Shown in pieces: positions 54,776 to 63,242 of a DNA stretch of 64,000 bases. Location: assembly GCF_030931715.1 (NCBI RefSeq), contig NZ_CP133261.1, positions 868,001 through 932,000 on the forward strand, read 5' to 3'. The notes under the pieces are model-generated. The model saw only the letters and a program-made list of their open reading frames with translations. It ran no database searches and was not told the DNA's origin. Each line of letters opens with the position of its first letter. Positions within the stretch are counted from its first letter, which is position 1. The position numbers and the translations under genes were made by a program. The DNA is from Tissierella sp. MB52-C2. Its GTDB lineage: Bacteria > Bacillota > Clostridia > Tissierellales > Tissierellaceae.

Positions 54776-54852
54776 TTAAATTAGAATAATATTCCAAATA
54801 TTTACTTAATGTTATATAATATCAAATAAATATTAAAAAAGGAGGAATTTCA

Positions 54853-56244
54853 TTGCTAAATGGAAAAATTATAGAGAATGTGCTTTGTGCTGCCTTGTGT
54901 AAAGGTGGAGATTTTGCAGAGATATTTGTTGAGGATAAGTATAATTCTAATATTAAATTAGTTGGCGGACTTATTGAAAATAATATGTCAGGCAGAGATT
55001 ATGGAGTAGGTATTAGGATTATTGATAAATTAAATTGTATCTATGCCTTTACAAATGATTCGACAGAGGAAAACTTAATAAAGGTAGCAAAAGAAGCTGC
55101 ATCAGCATTACAAAATGCATCCATTGATTTAAAATTAAATTTTATGAAATCTGATATAACTAATTATAATCCAATTAAAATAATGCCATCATCTGTGGAG
55201 AAGAAGAAAAAAATAGATTTAATGAAGAAAGGTTATGAGGCTGCCAAAAGTTATGATTCAGTTATATCACAAGTTATAGTAAATTATCTTGAAGAGGAAC
55301 AAAGTGTACTTATAGCTAATACAGAGGGTTTATTGGCTGAAGACAGGAGAGTTAGGACGAGATTTTCAGTTGGATCAGTAGCATCTAAGGATGGAGAAAT
55401 GCAACAAGGATCCTATGGTCCAGGTGCATCTATGGGTTTCGAATTCTTCGATAAGATTAATGTAGAAGAGGTTGGAAGGGAGGCTTCAAGAATTGCTAAG
55501 GCTATGGTTTATGCAGATCATTGTCCATCAGGAGTTATGCCTGTAATTATGGATAATGAATTTGGAGGAGTATTATTCCATGAGGCCTGTGGACATTCCC
55601 TAGAAGCTGCTTTTATATCAAAGGGTACATCAGTATTTACAGATAAATTAGGACAATTAGTAGCATCACCTTTATTAACTGCCATAGATGACGGAACAAT
55701 GCCTAATGAATGGGGAACTACGAATATAGATGATGAGGGAACTCCAACAAAAAGAAATCTACTTATAGAAAATGGTGTCTTAAAATCATATTTGATTGAT
55801 AAATTAAATGGGAAAAGAATGAATATGGAATCTACTGGTTCAGGAAGAAGACAATCCTATAAATTTGCTCCTACATCTAGAATGAATAATACTTATATAG
55901 CAAAGGGAGATTCTAATCTTGATGAAATAATATCTAGTACAGAAAATGGATTATATGCTAAAAAGTTAGATGGTGGGTCCGTAAACCCTGCTACTGGTGA
56001 TTTTAACTTTGCAGTTATGGAGGGATACTTAATTAAAAACGGAAAGATATTAAAACCTGTAAGAGGTGCTACACTAATAGGTAATGGACTTAAAGTCTTA
56101 GAGCTGATTGATATGGTAGGAAACAATTTATCTTTAGGTCAAGGAATGTGCGGTGCAGATAGTGGTTCAATACCTGCAGGATTAGGTCAGCCCCCTCTTA
56201 GAGTAAAATCTCTAACAGTTGGTGGAAGAATGGGGGATGAATAA
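54853..56244 (+). CDS. tldD: TldD-type metalloprotease subunit
   Basis: This 463-residue protein is the active subunit of the TldD/TldE zinc protease, with the HExxxH motif (HEACGH, His243-His248) preceded by GGVLF. In the known system the TldD-TldE dimer cleaves unfolded peptides and trims leader peptides of modified peptides such as microcin B17. The start is TTG 54853, 9 bases after an AGGAGGAA site. Its stop codon lies just before the partner gene. Small hydrophobic Cys-containing peptides are encoded directly upstream and downstream; they may be substrates, but that is inference. Confidence 0.93.
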   Translation: MLNGKIIENVLCAALCKGGDFAEIFVEDKYNSNIKLVGGLIENNMSGRDYGVGIRIIDKLNCIYAFTNDSTEENLIKVAKEAASALQNASIDLKLNFMKSDITNYNPIKIMPSSVEKKKKIDLMKKGYEAAKSYDSVISQVIVNYLEEEQSVLIANTEGLLAEDRRVRTRFSVGSVASKDGEMQQGSYGPGASMGFEFFDKINVEEVGREASRIAKAMVYADHCPSGVMPVIMDNEFGGVLFHEACGHSLEAAFISKGTSVFTDKLGQLVASPLLTAIDDGTMPNEWGTTNIDDEGTPTKRNLLIENGVLKSYLIDKLNGKRMNMESTGSGRRQSYKFAPTSRMNNTYIAKGDSNLDEIISSTENGLYAKKLDGGSVNPATGDFNFAVMEGYLIKNGKILKPVRGATLIGNGLKVLELIDMVGNNLSLGQGMCGADSGSIPAGLGQPPLRVKSLTVGGRMGDE

Positions 56245-56245
56245 T

Positions 56246-57592
56246 ATGGCTTATAGGGAATTAATCAATAAGATATTTAATAAGGGAAAAGAAAAAATGG
56301 AAGATTTAGAGGTATATATAGAAAGCTCTAAGCAAATTGAAATAAAAATATTTAAAGGGGAAATAGATAAATATAGTATATCTGAATCAGGCGGTCTATC
56401 TTTAAGGGGGATTCATAATGGAAAAATGGGATATTCTTATACAGAAAAAATAGATGAGTCCTCTATTGATATGATAGTTAATGAGGCTTATGAAAATGCT
56501 AAATATATAGATACTGAAGATAAAGAGGAAATATTTAAGGGGTCAGATGGATATAAAGAAATTAACTCCTATGGTGAAGAATTGTCTGCTACTTCTATAG
56601 AAGAAAAAATAGATTTAGTAAAAAAATTGGAAATAGAGGCTTTATCCCTTGATGAAAGAGTTACTTCAATTCAACAATGTGGCTATAAGGAGTTTGATAA
56701 ATCGAGGTATATTGTAAATACAAAGGGTGTGGACTTATCAGATAGATTAAATGGAGCGGGAATTTACATTGTAGTAATAGCAAAGGATGGAGATGATATT
56801 AAGACAGGTATGGGTTTTAGGATGATTAGGGACATAAGCCAAATAGACTATAAAGCCATTGCCAAAGAAGCTGTAGATGAGGCAATTTCTAGTTTAGGGG
56901 CAAAACCTATTAGATCAAATAGCTATCCATCAGTAATAAAAAACTTAGTATTTGCAGACCTATTAGATTCTTTTATTTCTGTTTTTTCAAGTGACTATAT
57001 ACAAAAAGGAATGTCTCTATTGAAGGATAAAGTAGGAACTAAAGTTGCATCCCCTTTATTGACTATAGTAGATGACCCCTATTTAAAAGAAGGATTTATC
57101 CGTGGTTTTGACGATGAAGGAACAAAAACTACTTATAAGAAAATTATAGATAAAGGAGTTTTAACTACTTATTTATATAATTGGAAAACAGCTAAAAAAG
57201 ATGGAGTGGAGTCAACGGGCAATGGAGCTAGGGGTTCATATAAATCATCCTTATCTATTTCACCTACAAATTTCTATATAGAGAAAGGTAATAATACATT
57301 TGAAGAATTAATAGAAAGTATAGAGAGAGGAGTTTATATAACAGATGTAGCTGGATTACATTCAGGATTAAATCCTATATCAGGAGACTTTTCTCTATCG
57401 GCAAGTGGATATGAAATAATAGATGGCAAAATTAATAGACCAATTAATCAAATAACCATAGCAGGAAACTTCTTTGAAGTGTTAAATAATATTGATGCCA
57501 TAGGAAATGACTTAAAGTTTGGTTTTCCAAACTTAGGATACTTTGGTTCCCCTTCCATAAAGTTAAATAATATATCTGTTTCAGGAGAATAA
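56246..57592 (+). CDS. tldE: TldE/PmbA-type subunit
   Basis: This partner of TldD has about 448 residues. It shares the two-domain PmbA/TldD fold but lacks the HExxxH zinc motif, as expected for TldE, and its sequence contains GARGSYKSSLSISPTNFYIEKG, shown here in part, typical of the family. The start is ambiguous: ATG 56246 and ATG 56237 are both plausible, the first 9 bases after GGGGG. The upstream gene ends at 56244, so the two are tightly coupled. The pair forms a heterodimeric protease in the cytoplasm. Confidence 0.9.
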   Translation: MAYRELINKIFNKGKEKMEDLEVYIESSKQIEIKIFKGEIDKYSISESGGLSLRGIHNGKMGYSYTEKIDESSIDMIVNEAYENAKYIDTEDKEEIFKGSDGYKEINSYGEELSATSIEEKIDLVKKLEIEALSLDERVTSIQQCGYKEFDKSRYIVNTKGVDLSDRLNGAGIYIVVIAKDGDDIKTGMGFRMIRDISQIDYKAIAKEAVDEAISSLGAKPIRSNSYPSVIKNLVFADLLDSFISVFSSDYIQKGMSLLKDKVGTKVASPLLTIVDDPYLKEGFIRGFDDEGTKTTYKKIIDKGVLTTYLYNWKTAKKDGVESTGNGARGSYKSSLSISPTNFYIEKGNNTFEELIESIERGVYITDVAGLHSGLNPISGDFSLSASGYEIIDGKINRPINQITIAGNFFEVLNNIDAIGNDLKFGFPNLGYFGSPSIKLNNISVSGE

Positions 57593-57601
57593 AGCCTTAA
57601 A

Positions 57602-57672
57602 ATTATAGTAACCACTTATATACAGATTTCATAATATAAAGTGAGGAATAAATATAAGGAGGTTATTATAAT
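57602..57672 (+). promoter_or_regulatory. RNA helix covering the start region of the second small peptide gene
   Basis: ATTATAGTAACC (57602-57613) can pair with GGTTATTATAAT (57661-57672), 12 bp with one G-T wobble. The right arm includes the last two G residues of AAGGAGG and the A and T of the ATG at 57671. If formed, it would block initiation. The intervening 47 bases would loop out. It is AT-rich, so stability must be computed. Confidence 0.4.
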
Positions 57673-57874
57673 GACTGAAGATTTAGGAGTGAGAGGAGAA
57701 AACCAAGGTATATTTGGAGGTTGTGGAATCGACAATTCACTATTATTCTTCTTCCTGCTACTAGTTGTATTATTTACAAGTTCAGGATGCTTCAATGATA
57801 GAGAAGATGATTCATTATTATTCTTCTTCCTATTGTTAGTTGTATTATTCTGTAGTGAAAGTTTCTGCTTCTAA
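57671..57874 (+). CDS. Small hydrophobic peptide with duplicated SLLFFFLLLVVLF segment
   Basis: This 67-residue protein consists of a charged N-terminus, then two exact copies of SLLFFFLLLVVLF at 23-35 and 48-60, separated by TSSGCFNDREDD. It ends with a Cys-rich CSESFCF tail. Cysteines are at 18, 40, 61 and 66. Each repeat is long enough to enter a membrane but short for a full span. The duplication is also visible in the DNA (about 57730-57775 and 57808-57853). It is a strong candidate for a membrane-active or spore-associated peptide. It starts after AAGGAGG and is followed by a terminator; it lies 78 bases after tldE. Confidence 0.8.
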   Translation: MTEDLGVRGENQGIFGGCGIDNSLLFFFLLLVVLFTSSGCFNDREDDSLLFFFLLLVVLFCSESFCF

Positions 57875-57896
57875 AATACTAGAAAATACTAGATGG

Positions 57897-57927
57897 AAAA
57901 ATCCCGTATAAAACGGGATTTTTTTAT
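57897..57927 (+). terminator. Rho-independent terminator
   Basis: AATCCCGT (57900-57907) pairs with ACGGGATT (57913-57920) around a 5-base loop, with a run of T residues after it and A residues before it. Confidence 0.9.
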
Positions 57928-58048
57928 TTTGCCAAATAATATCAGATAAATATTACAAAAAATTAATAAAAAAAACATTATATAGTATAGCGTATTTAAA
58001 TATAAATGCTATAATATATAATATAAAAACAATTAGGAGGCTACACTA

Positions 58049-60400
58049 ATGGGCGATTATAAATATATAAAATGGTTTAATGAGATTGATAAAGATGATA
58101 TTCCTGTAGTAGGAGGTAAAGGAGCAAACCTAGGAGAATTGACACAAAAAGGATTAGATGTTCCACCTGGATTTTGTATAACTGCAGGAGCATATACTCA
58201 TTTTATTGATTATGCAGAATTAGATGAGGTAATCAAGGAGTTAATCATAGGGTTAGATGAAGAAAATTCTGATATGTTACAAGGAGCTAGTCGTGCCATT
58301 CAAGACAGAATAAATAATGGAATAATTCCAGAAGATTTAAAGGAAGAAATCTTAAAAGCTTATAAAGAATTTAGTGAGAAAATTAATTTAGATAACCCAG
58401 AAGTAGCAGTTAGAAGTTCCGCAACTGCTGAAGACTTACCGGAGGCTTCATTTGCGGGACAACAGGATACTTATTTACACATAAGTGGTGAGGAAGAGTT
58501 AATTAAACACGTTAGAAGATGTTGGGCATCTCTATGGACTGCTAGAGCTATATACTATAGAGTGAAGCAGGATTTTGATCATTTTGATGTTTCATTATCA
58601 GTTGTAATTCAAAAGATGGTAAATAGTGAAAAGGCAGGGGTTATGTTTACTGCTAATCCTGTAAATAGTAATGTAAATGAAATAATGATAAATGCCAGTT
58701 GGGGATTAGGAGAGGCTGTTGTATCAGGCATAGTAACACCTGATGAATACTTGGTAAATAAAAAATTAAAAGAAGTAATAGAAAAGCATATAGCGGAAAA
58801 AAACACTATGGTAATAAAGAGAAAAGATGGGGTAGGTACAGAAGAAGTAAGGGTTATTGATTATTTAGATGAAAGTCATATAAGTAATCAATGTTTAACA
58901 GATGAACAAATAATGACTTTAGTAAATTACGGATTAAAAATAGAGGAAATGTATGGTAGTCATCAGGATATAGAATGGGGATTTGATAGAGATACTAAGG
59001 AACTTTATATATTACAGTCAAGACCAATAACTACTTTGAAGGGAGAGGTTAGTGTGAGTGAAGTAAAAGAGCAAAAAGAATTGAAGATGCTTGTTAGAGG
59101 TTTACCAGCATCTCCTGGAATTGGAAGAGGAAAAGTTAGAAATATTAAAGATATATCAGAAATCGGAAGAGTAAAAGATGGAGATATTTTAGTTACAGTA
59201 ATGACAAATCCAGATATGGTACCGGCAATGAGAAAGGCAGCAGCAGTAGTTACAGATGATGGAGGAAGAACTTGTCATGCTGCAATAGTATCTAGAGAAT
59301 TAGGTATACCTTGTATAGTTGGTGCAAAGAATGCTAGTGAAATTTTGAAAGAAGGCTTAGAAGTAACAGTTGATGCAAGTAGAGGAGTAGTTTATGAGGG
59401 TAGTGTATTAGAAGAAAAAGAAGAAAAGAAAGCTGAAGGTGGTTCAGTAGGTATTAGTGAAGAAATATTAGCAGGATTATCTCCAATAACAGCTACAAAG
59501 ATTTATATGAACCTTGGAGAACCATCATTAATAGGAAGATATAAAAATTTACCTTTAGATGGTATTGGTCTTATGAGAACAGAGTTTATATTTACAAATA
59601 TGATAGGAGCCCATCCCATGTATTTAGTGAAAACAGGGCAAGGACAGTTATTGATAGATAAAATGGCAGAGGGTATCCAAATGGTAGCAGGAGAAATCTA
59701 CCCAAGACCAGTTGTTGTTAGAATGTCTGATTTTAGAACTAATGAATTCAGAGGATTAAAAGGTGGAGATGAGGTAGAGCCTATAGAAGCAAATCCAATG
59801 ATTGGTTGGAGAGGTGTATCTAGATATATTTCAGAAGAATACGAAGAAGGCTTTAGACTAGAGTGTAGAGCTCTAAAAAAAGTAAGAGAAGAATTTGGTT
59901 TAACAAACGTATATGCAATGTTACCCTTTGTAAGAACTACATGGGAATTAAAGAAAGTAAAAGAAATAATGGCAGAAGAAGGACTTGAACAAAATAATAA
60001 CTTTAAAATATGGATAATGGCAGAAGTACCATCAGTAGTATTTGAAGCTGAAGAATTTGCTCAGATGGTAGATGGATTTAGTATTGGAAGTAACGACCTT
60101 ACTCAACTTGTAATGGGAGCAGATAGAGATTCAGGAATACTGAATAATATGGGATATTTTGACGAAAGAAATGAAGCAGTAAAAAGAGCTATATCAATTC
60201 TTATAAAAGCTGCTCATAAATATGGAAAAACTATTTCAATCTGTGGTCAAGGGCCTAGCCAGTACCCAGAGTTTGCAGAATTCCTTGTGGAACAAGGTAT
60301 TGACAGTATGAGTGTTAACCCAGATACAGTGGGATATACAAGAAGATTGGTAGCATCAGTGGAACAAAAAATAGTATTAAGAAAACTTAGAAATATATAG
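58049..60400 (+). CDS. ppsA: Phosphoenolpyruvate synthase
   Basis: This 783-residue enzyme forms PEP from pyruvate and ATP through a phosphohistidine intermediate. The N-terminal ATP-grasp domain has VVGGKGANLGEL near 21-32 and VAVRSSATAEDLPEASFAGQ near 121-140. The central domain carries the catalytic His410 in GGRTCHAAI. The C-terminal PEP barrel has SIGSNDLTQ and the family SVNPD motif. The length agrees with PpsA rather than PPDK. GGAGG precedes the start. It is monocistronic, followed by a 19-bp terminator, and works in gluconeogenesis from amino acids. Confidence 0.96.
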   Translation: MGDYKYIKWFNEIDKDDIPVVGGKGANLGELTQKGLDVPPGFCITAGAYTHFIDYAELDEVIKELIIGLDEENSDMLQGASRAIQDRINNGIIPEDLKEEILKAYKEFSEKINLDNPEVAVRSSATAEDLPEASFAGQQDTYLHISGEEELIKHVRRCWASLWTARAIYYRVKQDFDHFDVSLSVVIQKMVNSEKAGVMFTANPVNSNVNEIMINASWGLGEAVVSGIVTPDEYLVNKKLKEVIEKHIAEKNTMVIKRKDGVGTEEVRVIDYLDESHISNQCLTDEQIMTLVNYGLKIEEMYGSHQDIEWGFDRDTKELYILQSRPITTLKGEVSVSEVKEQKELKMLVRGLPASPGIGRGKVRNIKDISEIGRVKDGDILVTVMTNPDMVPAMRKAAAVVTDDGGRTCHAAIVSRELGIPCIVGAKNASEILKEGLEVTVDASRGVVYEGSVLEEKEEKKAEGGSVGISEEILAGLSPITATKIYMNLGEPSLIGRYKNLPLDGIGLMRTEFIFTNMIGAHPMYLVKTGQGQLLIDKMAEGIQMVAGEIYPRPVVVRMSDFRTNEFRGLKGGDEVEPIEANPMIGWRGVSRYISEEYEEGFRLECRALKKVREEFGLTNVYAMLPFVRTTWELKKVKEIMAEEGLEQNNNFKIWIMAEVPSVVFEAEEFAQMVDGFSIGSNDLTQLVMGADRDSGILNNMGYFDERNEAVKRAISILIKAAHKYGKTISICGQGPSQYPEFAEFLVEQGIDSMSVNPDTVGYTRRLVASVEQKIVLRKLRNI

Positions 60401-60415
60401 GATATAGGAATTATC

Positions 60416-60466
60416 TACAATATAATACATTTTGCTTAACAAAATGTATTATATTGTAATTTTTTC
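60416..60466 (+). terminator. Terminator of ppsA
   Basis: TACAATATAATACATTTTG (60416-60434) pairs perfectly with 60440-60458 around a 5-base loop, followed by ATTTTTTC. It is one of the longest perfect stems in the window. Confidence 0.85.
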
Positions 60467-60468
60467 AG

Positions 60469-60497
60469 TTGTCAAAACTATAAGAATATAGTATAAT
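60469..60497 (+). promoter_or_regulatory. Vegetative promoter of the second peptide importer
   Basis: TTGTCA (60469-60474), exactly 17 bases, and a perfect TATAAT (60492-60497). It lies 153 bases upstream of the binding-protein start, leaving a long leader. Confidence 0.7.
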
Positions 60498-60551
60498 TTA
60501 TAATGTTGGAAAGTATAGAAAAAAATTTATTAACTAGATTGAAAGTATTTT

Positions 60552-60601
60552 AGGGAACATATATGAAATTATTGAGAAATTATAATGAGTATATGTTCCT
60601 T
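60552..60601 (+). promoter_or_regulatory. Stem-loop in the importer leader
   Basis: AGGGAACATATA (60552-60563) pairs with 60590-60601 with one G-T wobble around a 26-base loop. It lies between the promoter and the start at 60650 and has no following T-run, so it may affect message stability or regulation. Confidence 0.4.
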
Positions 60602-60649
60602 AATTCTATAATACTGTCAATTTAGCCAAAAAACAAAAGGAGTGATTCA

Positions 60650-62185
60650 ATGTTTAAAAACAAAAAGATTCTATCACTAGTAATTACAATCCTAACTCTA
60701 TCGATTGTTTTATCTGCTTGTGGTGGAGGTAAAGGGATTACTAGATCGAATCCAGAAGATACTTTAGTTGTTGCACAAGGTGCAGATGCGAAGTCATTAG
60801 ATCCACATGCTACTAATGACCAACCATCATCAAGAGTCGCGAAGCAAATTTATAACACTTTAGTTGCTTCAAATGTAGATATGGAAATAGTTCCAGCTCT
60901 AGCTGAAAGTTGGGAAAGCATTGATGAATTAACATGGGAATTTAAACTTGTTCCAGGAGTTAAATTCCATAACGGTGAAGAATTAAAAGCATCAGACGTT
61001 AAGTTCACTTATGAAAGAATGTTAGCTTCACCATCTGTATCACACATTATTGGACCAGTTGCAGAAATTAAAGTTGTAGATGATTATACAGTACAAATAA
61101 TAACTTCTGAGCCATTTGCTCCGTTATTATCACATCTTACTCATACAGCTTCCTCTATATTAAATGAAAAAGCAGTTACAGAAGCAGGCGAAGACTATGG
61201 ACAAAATCCAGTAGGAACAGGTCCTTTTGCATTTGATAGCTGGCAATCAGGAGATAGAATAACTCTTAAGGCATCTGAAGATTATTTCCAAGGTGCAGCA
61301 GCTGTAAAAACAGTTATATTTAGAAACGTTCCAGAAGGAAGTAATAGAACTGTAGGACTTGAAACTGGAGAAATTGATATAGCTTATGATGTTGAGCCTA
61401 TTGATAAAAACCTAGTTGCTGATAATGCAGGACTAGAGTTAATAGAAGGACCGTCATTATCAAGTCAATATTTAGGATTCAATACTCAAAAAGCTCCATT
61501 TGATAACGTAAAAGTTAGACAAGCTATTAACTATGCTGTTAACGTACAAGAAATCATAGACGTAGTTTTAGAAGGTGCAGGAGAAGTTGCTAAATCACCT
61601 TTAATGGAATTAATATTTGGTTCTAATGAAGAAATCCAAGGTTATTCTTATGATGTTGAAAAAGCTAAAGAATTAATGAAAGAAGCTGGATTTGAAAATG
61701 GATTCAAGACTTCCATTTGGACAAATGACAGCCCAGTAAGAGTTAGAATAGCAGAAATCGTTCAAGCTCAACTTAAAGAAATAGGTATTGATGCTAGTAT
61801 AGAAGTTGTTGAATGGGGTGCTTTCCTAGATAGAACATCAGCAGGAGAACATGACATGTTCATCCTTGGTTGGACTACAGTAACTGGAGACGCAGACTAT
61901 GGTCTTTATGCTCTATACCACAGTTCACAACATGGAGATGCTGGTAACAGATTCTTCTATACGAACCCAGAAGTAGATAAATTATTAGACCTTGGTAAAA
62001 CTGAGGTAGATCAAGAGAAGAGATTAGCTGCATATAAAGAAGCACAAGAAATAATAGTAGCTGATGCTCCACAATTATTCTTATATTTCCAAACTCAAAA
62101 TGTTGGTGAAAACAAAGCTATAAAAGGCTTTGAATTACATCCTGCTGGACATCACTCACTATACAATGTAACTATAGAACAATAA
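60650..62185 (+). CDS. Peptide ABC transporter substrate-binding lipoprotein, second system
   Basis: This 511-residue family 5 solute-binding lipoprotein has a signal peptide with lipobox LSAC (lipidated Cys24). The SBP_bac_5 domain follows, with LDPHATNDQPS near 50-60, the GTGPFAFDSW substrate-pocket segment near 188-197 and LGFNTQKAPFDNVKVRQAINYAV near 280-302 (shown in part). The length is that of DppA/GsiB-like proteins, shorter than the 589-residue lipoprotein at 38000. A 15-bp hairpin follows the stop codon, then the two permease genes. ATPase genes would lie beyond the end of the window. AAGGAGTGAT precedes the start. Confidence 0.94.
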   Translation: MFKNKKILSLVITILTLSIVLSACGGGKGITRSNPEDTLVVAQGADAKSLDPHATNDQPSSRVAKQIYNTLVASNVDMEIVPALAESWESIDELTWEFKLVPGVKFHNGEELKASDVKFTYERMLASPSVSHIIGPVAEIKVVDDYTVQIITSEPFAPLLSHLTHTASSILNEKAVTEAGEDYGQNPVGTGPFAFDSWQSGDRITLKASEDYFQGAAAVKTVIFRNVPEGSNRTVGLETGEIDIAYDVEPIDKNLVADNAGLELIEGPSLSSQYLGFNTQKAPFDNVKVRQAINYAVNVQEIIDVVLEGAGEVAKSPLMELIFGSNEEIQGYSYDVEKAKELMKEAGFENGFKTSIWTNDSPVRVRIAEIVQAQLKEIGIDASIEVVEWGAFLDRTSAGEHDMFILGWTTVTGDADYGLYALYHSSQHGDAGNRFFYTNPEVDKLLDLGKTEVDQEKRLAAYKEAQEIIVADAPQLFLYFQTQNVGENKAIKGFELHPAGHHSLYNVTIEQ

Positions 62186-62200
62186 CAATCTTAGTTGGAT

Positions 62201-62234
62201 AATGAGAAGCGGGACATAGGTCTCGCTTCTCATT
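62201..62234 (+). promoter_or_regulatory. Intercistronic hairpin in the second importer operon
   Basis: AATGAGAAGCGGGAC (62201-62215) pairs with 62220-62234 with one G-T wobble around ATAG. It is GC-richer than its surroundings and has only a weak T-tail. Its position between binding protein and permease matches the hairpin of the first importer. Confidence 0.7.
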
Positions 62235-62291
62235 TCTTTAGAATGGTAATAAATAACATTGTCAATGTCTATTCGATAAGGAGGGAAATAA

Positions 62292-63218
62292 GTGAGTAAA
62301 TATATATTACGTAGATTATTACTATTAATTCCAGTAATAATAGGAGTTACATTTTTAGTTTTTACAATTATGTATTTTACACCAGGGGACCCGGCAAAAC
62401 TTATACTTGGTGAAAGTGCACAGCCTGCCCAGGTAGAAGCTTTAAGAGAAGAAATGGGATTAAATGACCCATTTATTGTACAATATTTTAGATTTATAAC
62501 CAAGGCAATAACAGGAGACTTTGGAAGGTCATATTCAACTAATAGACCAGTTTTTGATGAGGTTTTCTCCAGATTCCCAGCGACTTTAAAGCTTACTGCA
62601 GCAGCTATGTTAATAGCAATTGCAATAGGTATACCAGTAGGTATTATTTCTGCAACAAAACAATATTCAGCCTTAGACAGTATATCCATGATAGGAGCCT
62701 TAATAGGGGTTTCCATGCCAGTATTCTGGTTGGGACTAATGCTTATTTTAGTATTTTCTGTTAATTTAAGACTTCTTCCATCAAGTGGTTCTGAAACACT
62801 TAAGCACTTAATTTTACCAGCATTTTCATTAGGTGTTGGTTCAGCCGCAATTATAACTCGTATGACTAGATCCTCAATGCTTGAAGTAATAAGACAAGAC
62901 TATATAAGAACTGCTAGATCAAAAGGAGTAGCTGAAAAGAAAGTAGTAAACAGACACGCCTTAAAGAATGCTCTTATACCAGTAGTTACAGTTGTTGGAT
63001 TACAATTTGGAGGACTTTTGGGTGGTGCTGTTCTTACTGAATCAGTATTCTCATGGCCAGGAGTTGGAAGACTAATGGTAGATGCTATTAGACAGAAAGA
63101 TAGTCCAATGGTTTTAGCTTCAGTTGTGTTTATATCTGTAACATTTAGTTTTGTTAACCTTTTAGTTGACTTACTATATGCATTTATAGATCCAAGAATT
63201 AAATCACAATATAGATAA
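62292..63218 (+). CDS. Peptide ABC transporter permease (DppB type)
   Basis: This 308-residue permease has six hydrophobic segments and an EAA docking loop around residues 207-231 (YIRTARSKGVAEKKVVNRHAL, shown in part). The N-terminal IPVIIGVTFLVFTIMYFTPGDP and the C-terminal FVNLLVDLLYAFIDPRI are family landmarks. GTG 62292 follows AAGGAGGG; no ATG is in a better position. It pairs with the DppC-type protein that follows, 24 bases downstream. Confidence 0.95.
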   Translation: MSKYILRRLLLLIPVIIGVTFLVFTIMYFTPGDPAKLILGESAQPAQVEALREEMGLNDPFIVQYFRFITKAITGDFGRSYSTNRPVFDEVFSRFPATLKLTAAAMLIAIAIGIPVGIISATKQYSALDSISMIGALIGVSMPVFWLGLMLILVFSVNLRLLPSSGSETLKHLILPAFSLGVGSAAIITRMTRSSMLEVIRQDYIRTARSKGVAEKKVVNRHALKNALIPVVTVVGLQFGGLLGGAVLTESVFSWPGVGRLMVDAIRQKDSPMVLASVVFISVTFSFVNLLVDLLYAFIDPRIKSQYR

Positions 63219-63242
63219 TACTTAAGGTAAGGAGGTAGAATA

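Noticed and set aside
62159-62716. Minus-strand frame of 185 codons opposite the DppB-type permease
   Set aside because: It covers the N-terminal membrane region of a clear permease and crosses a hairpin; no supporting start.
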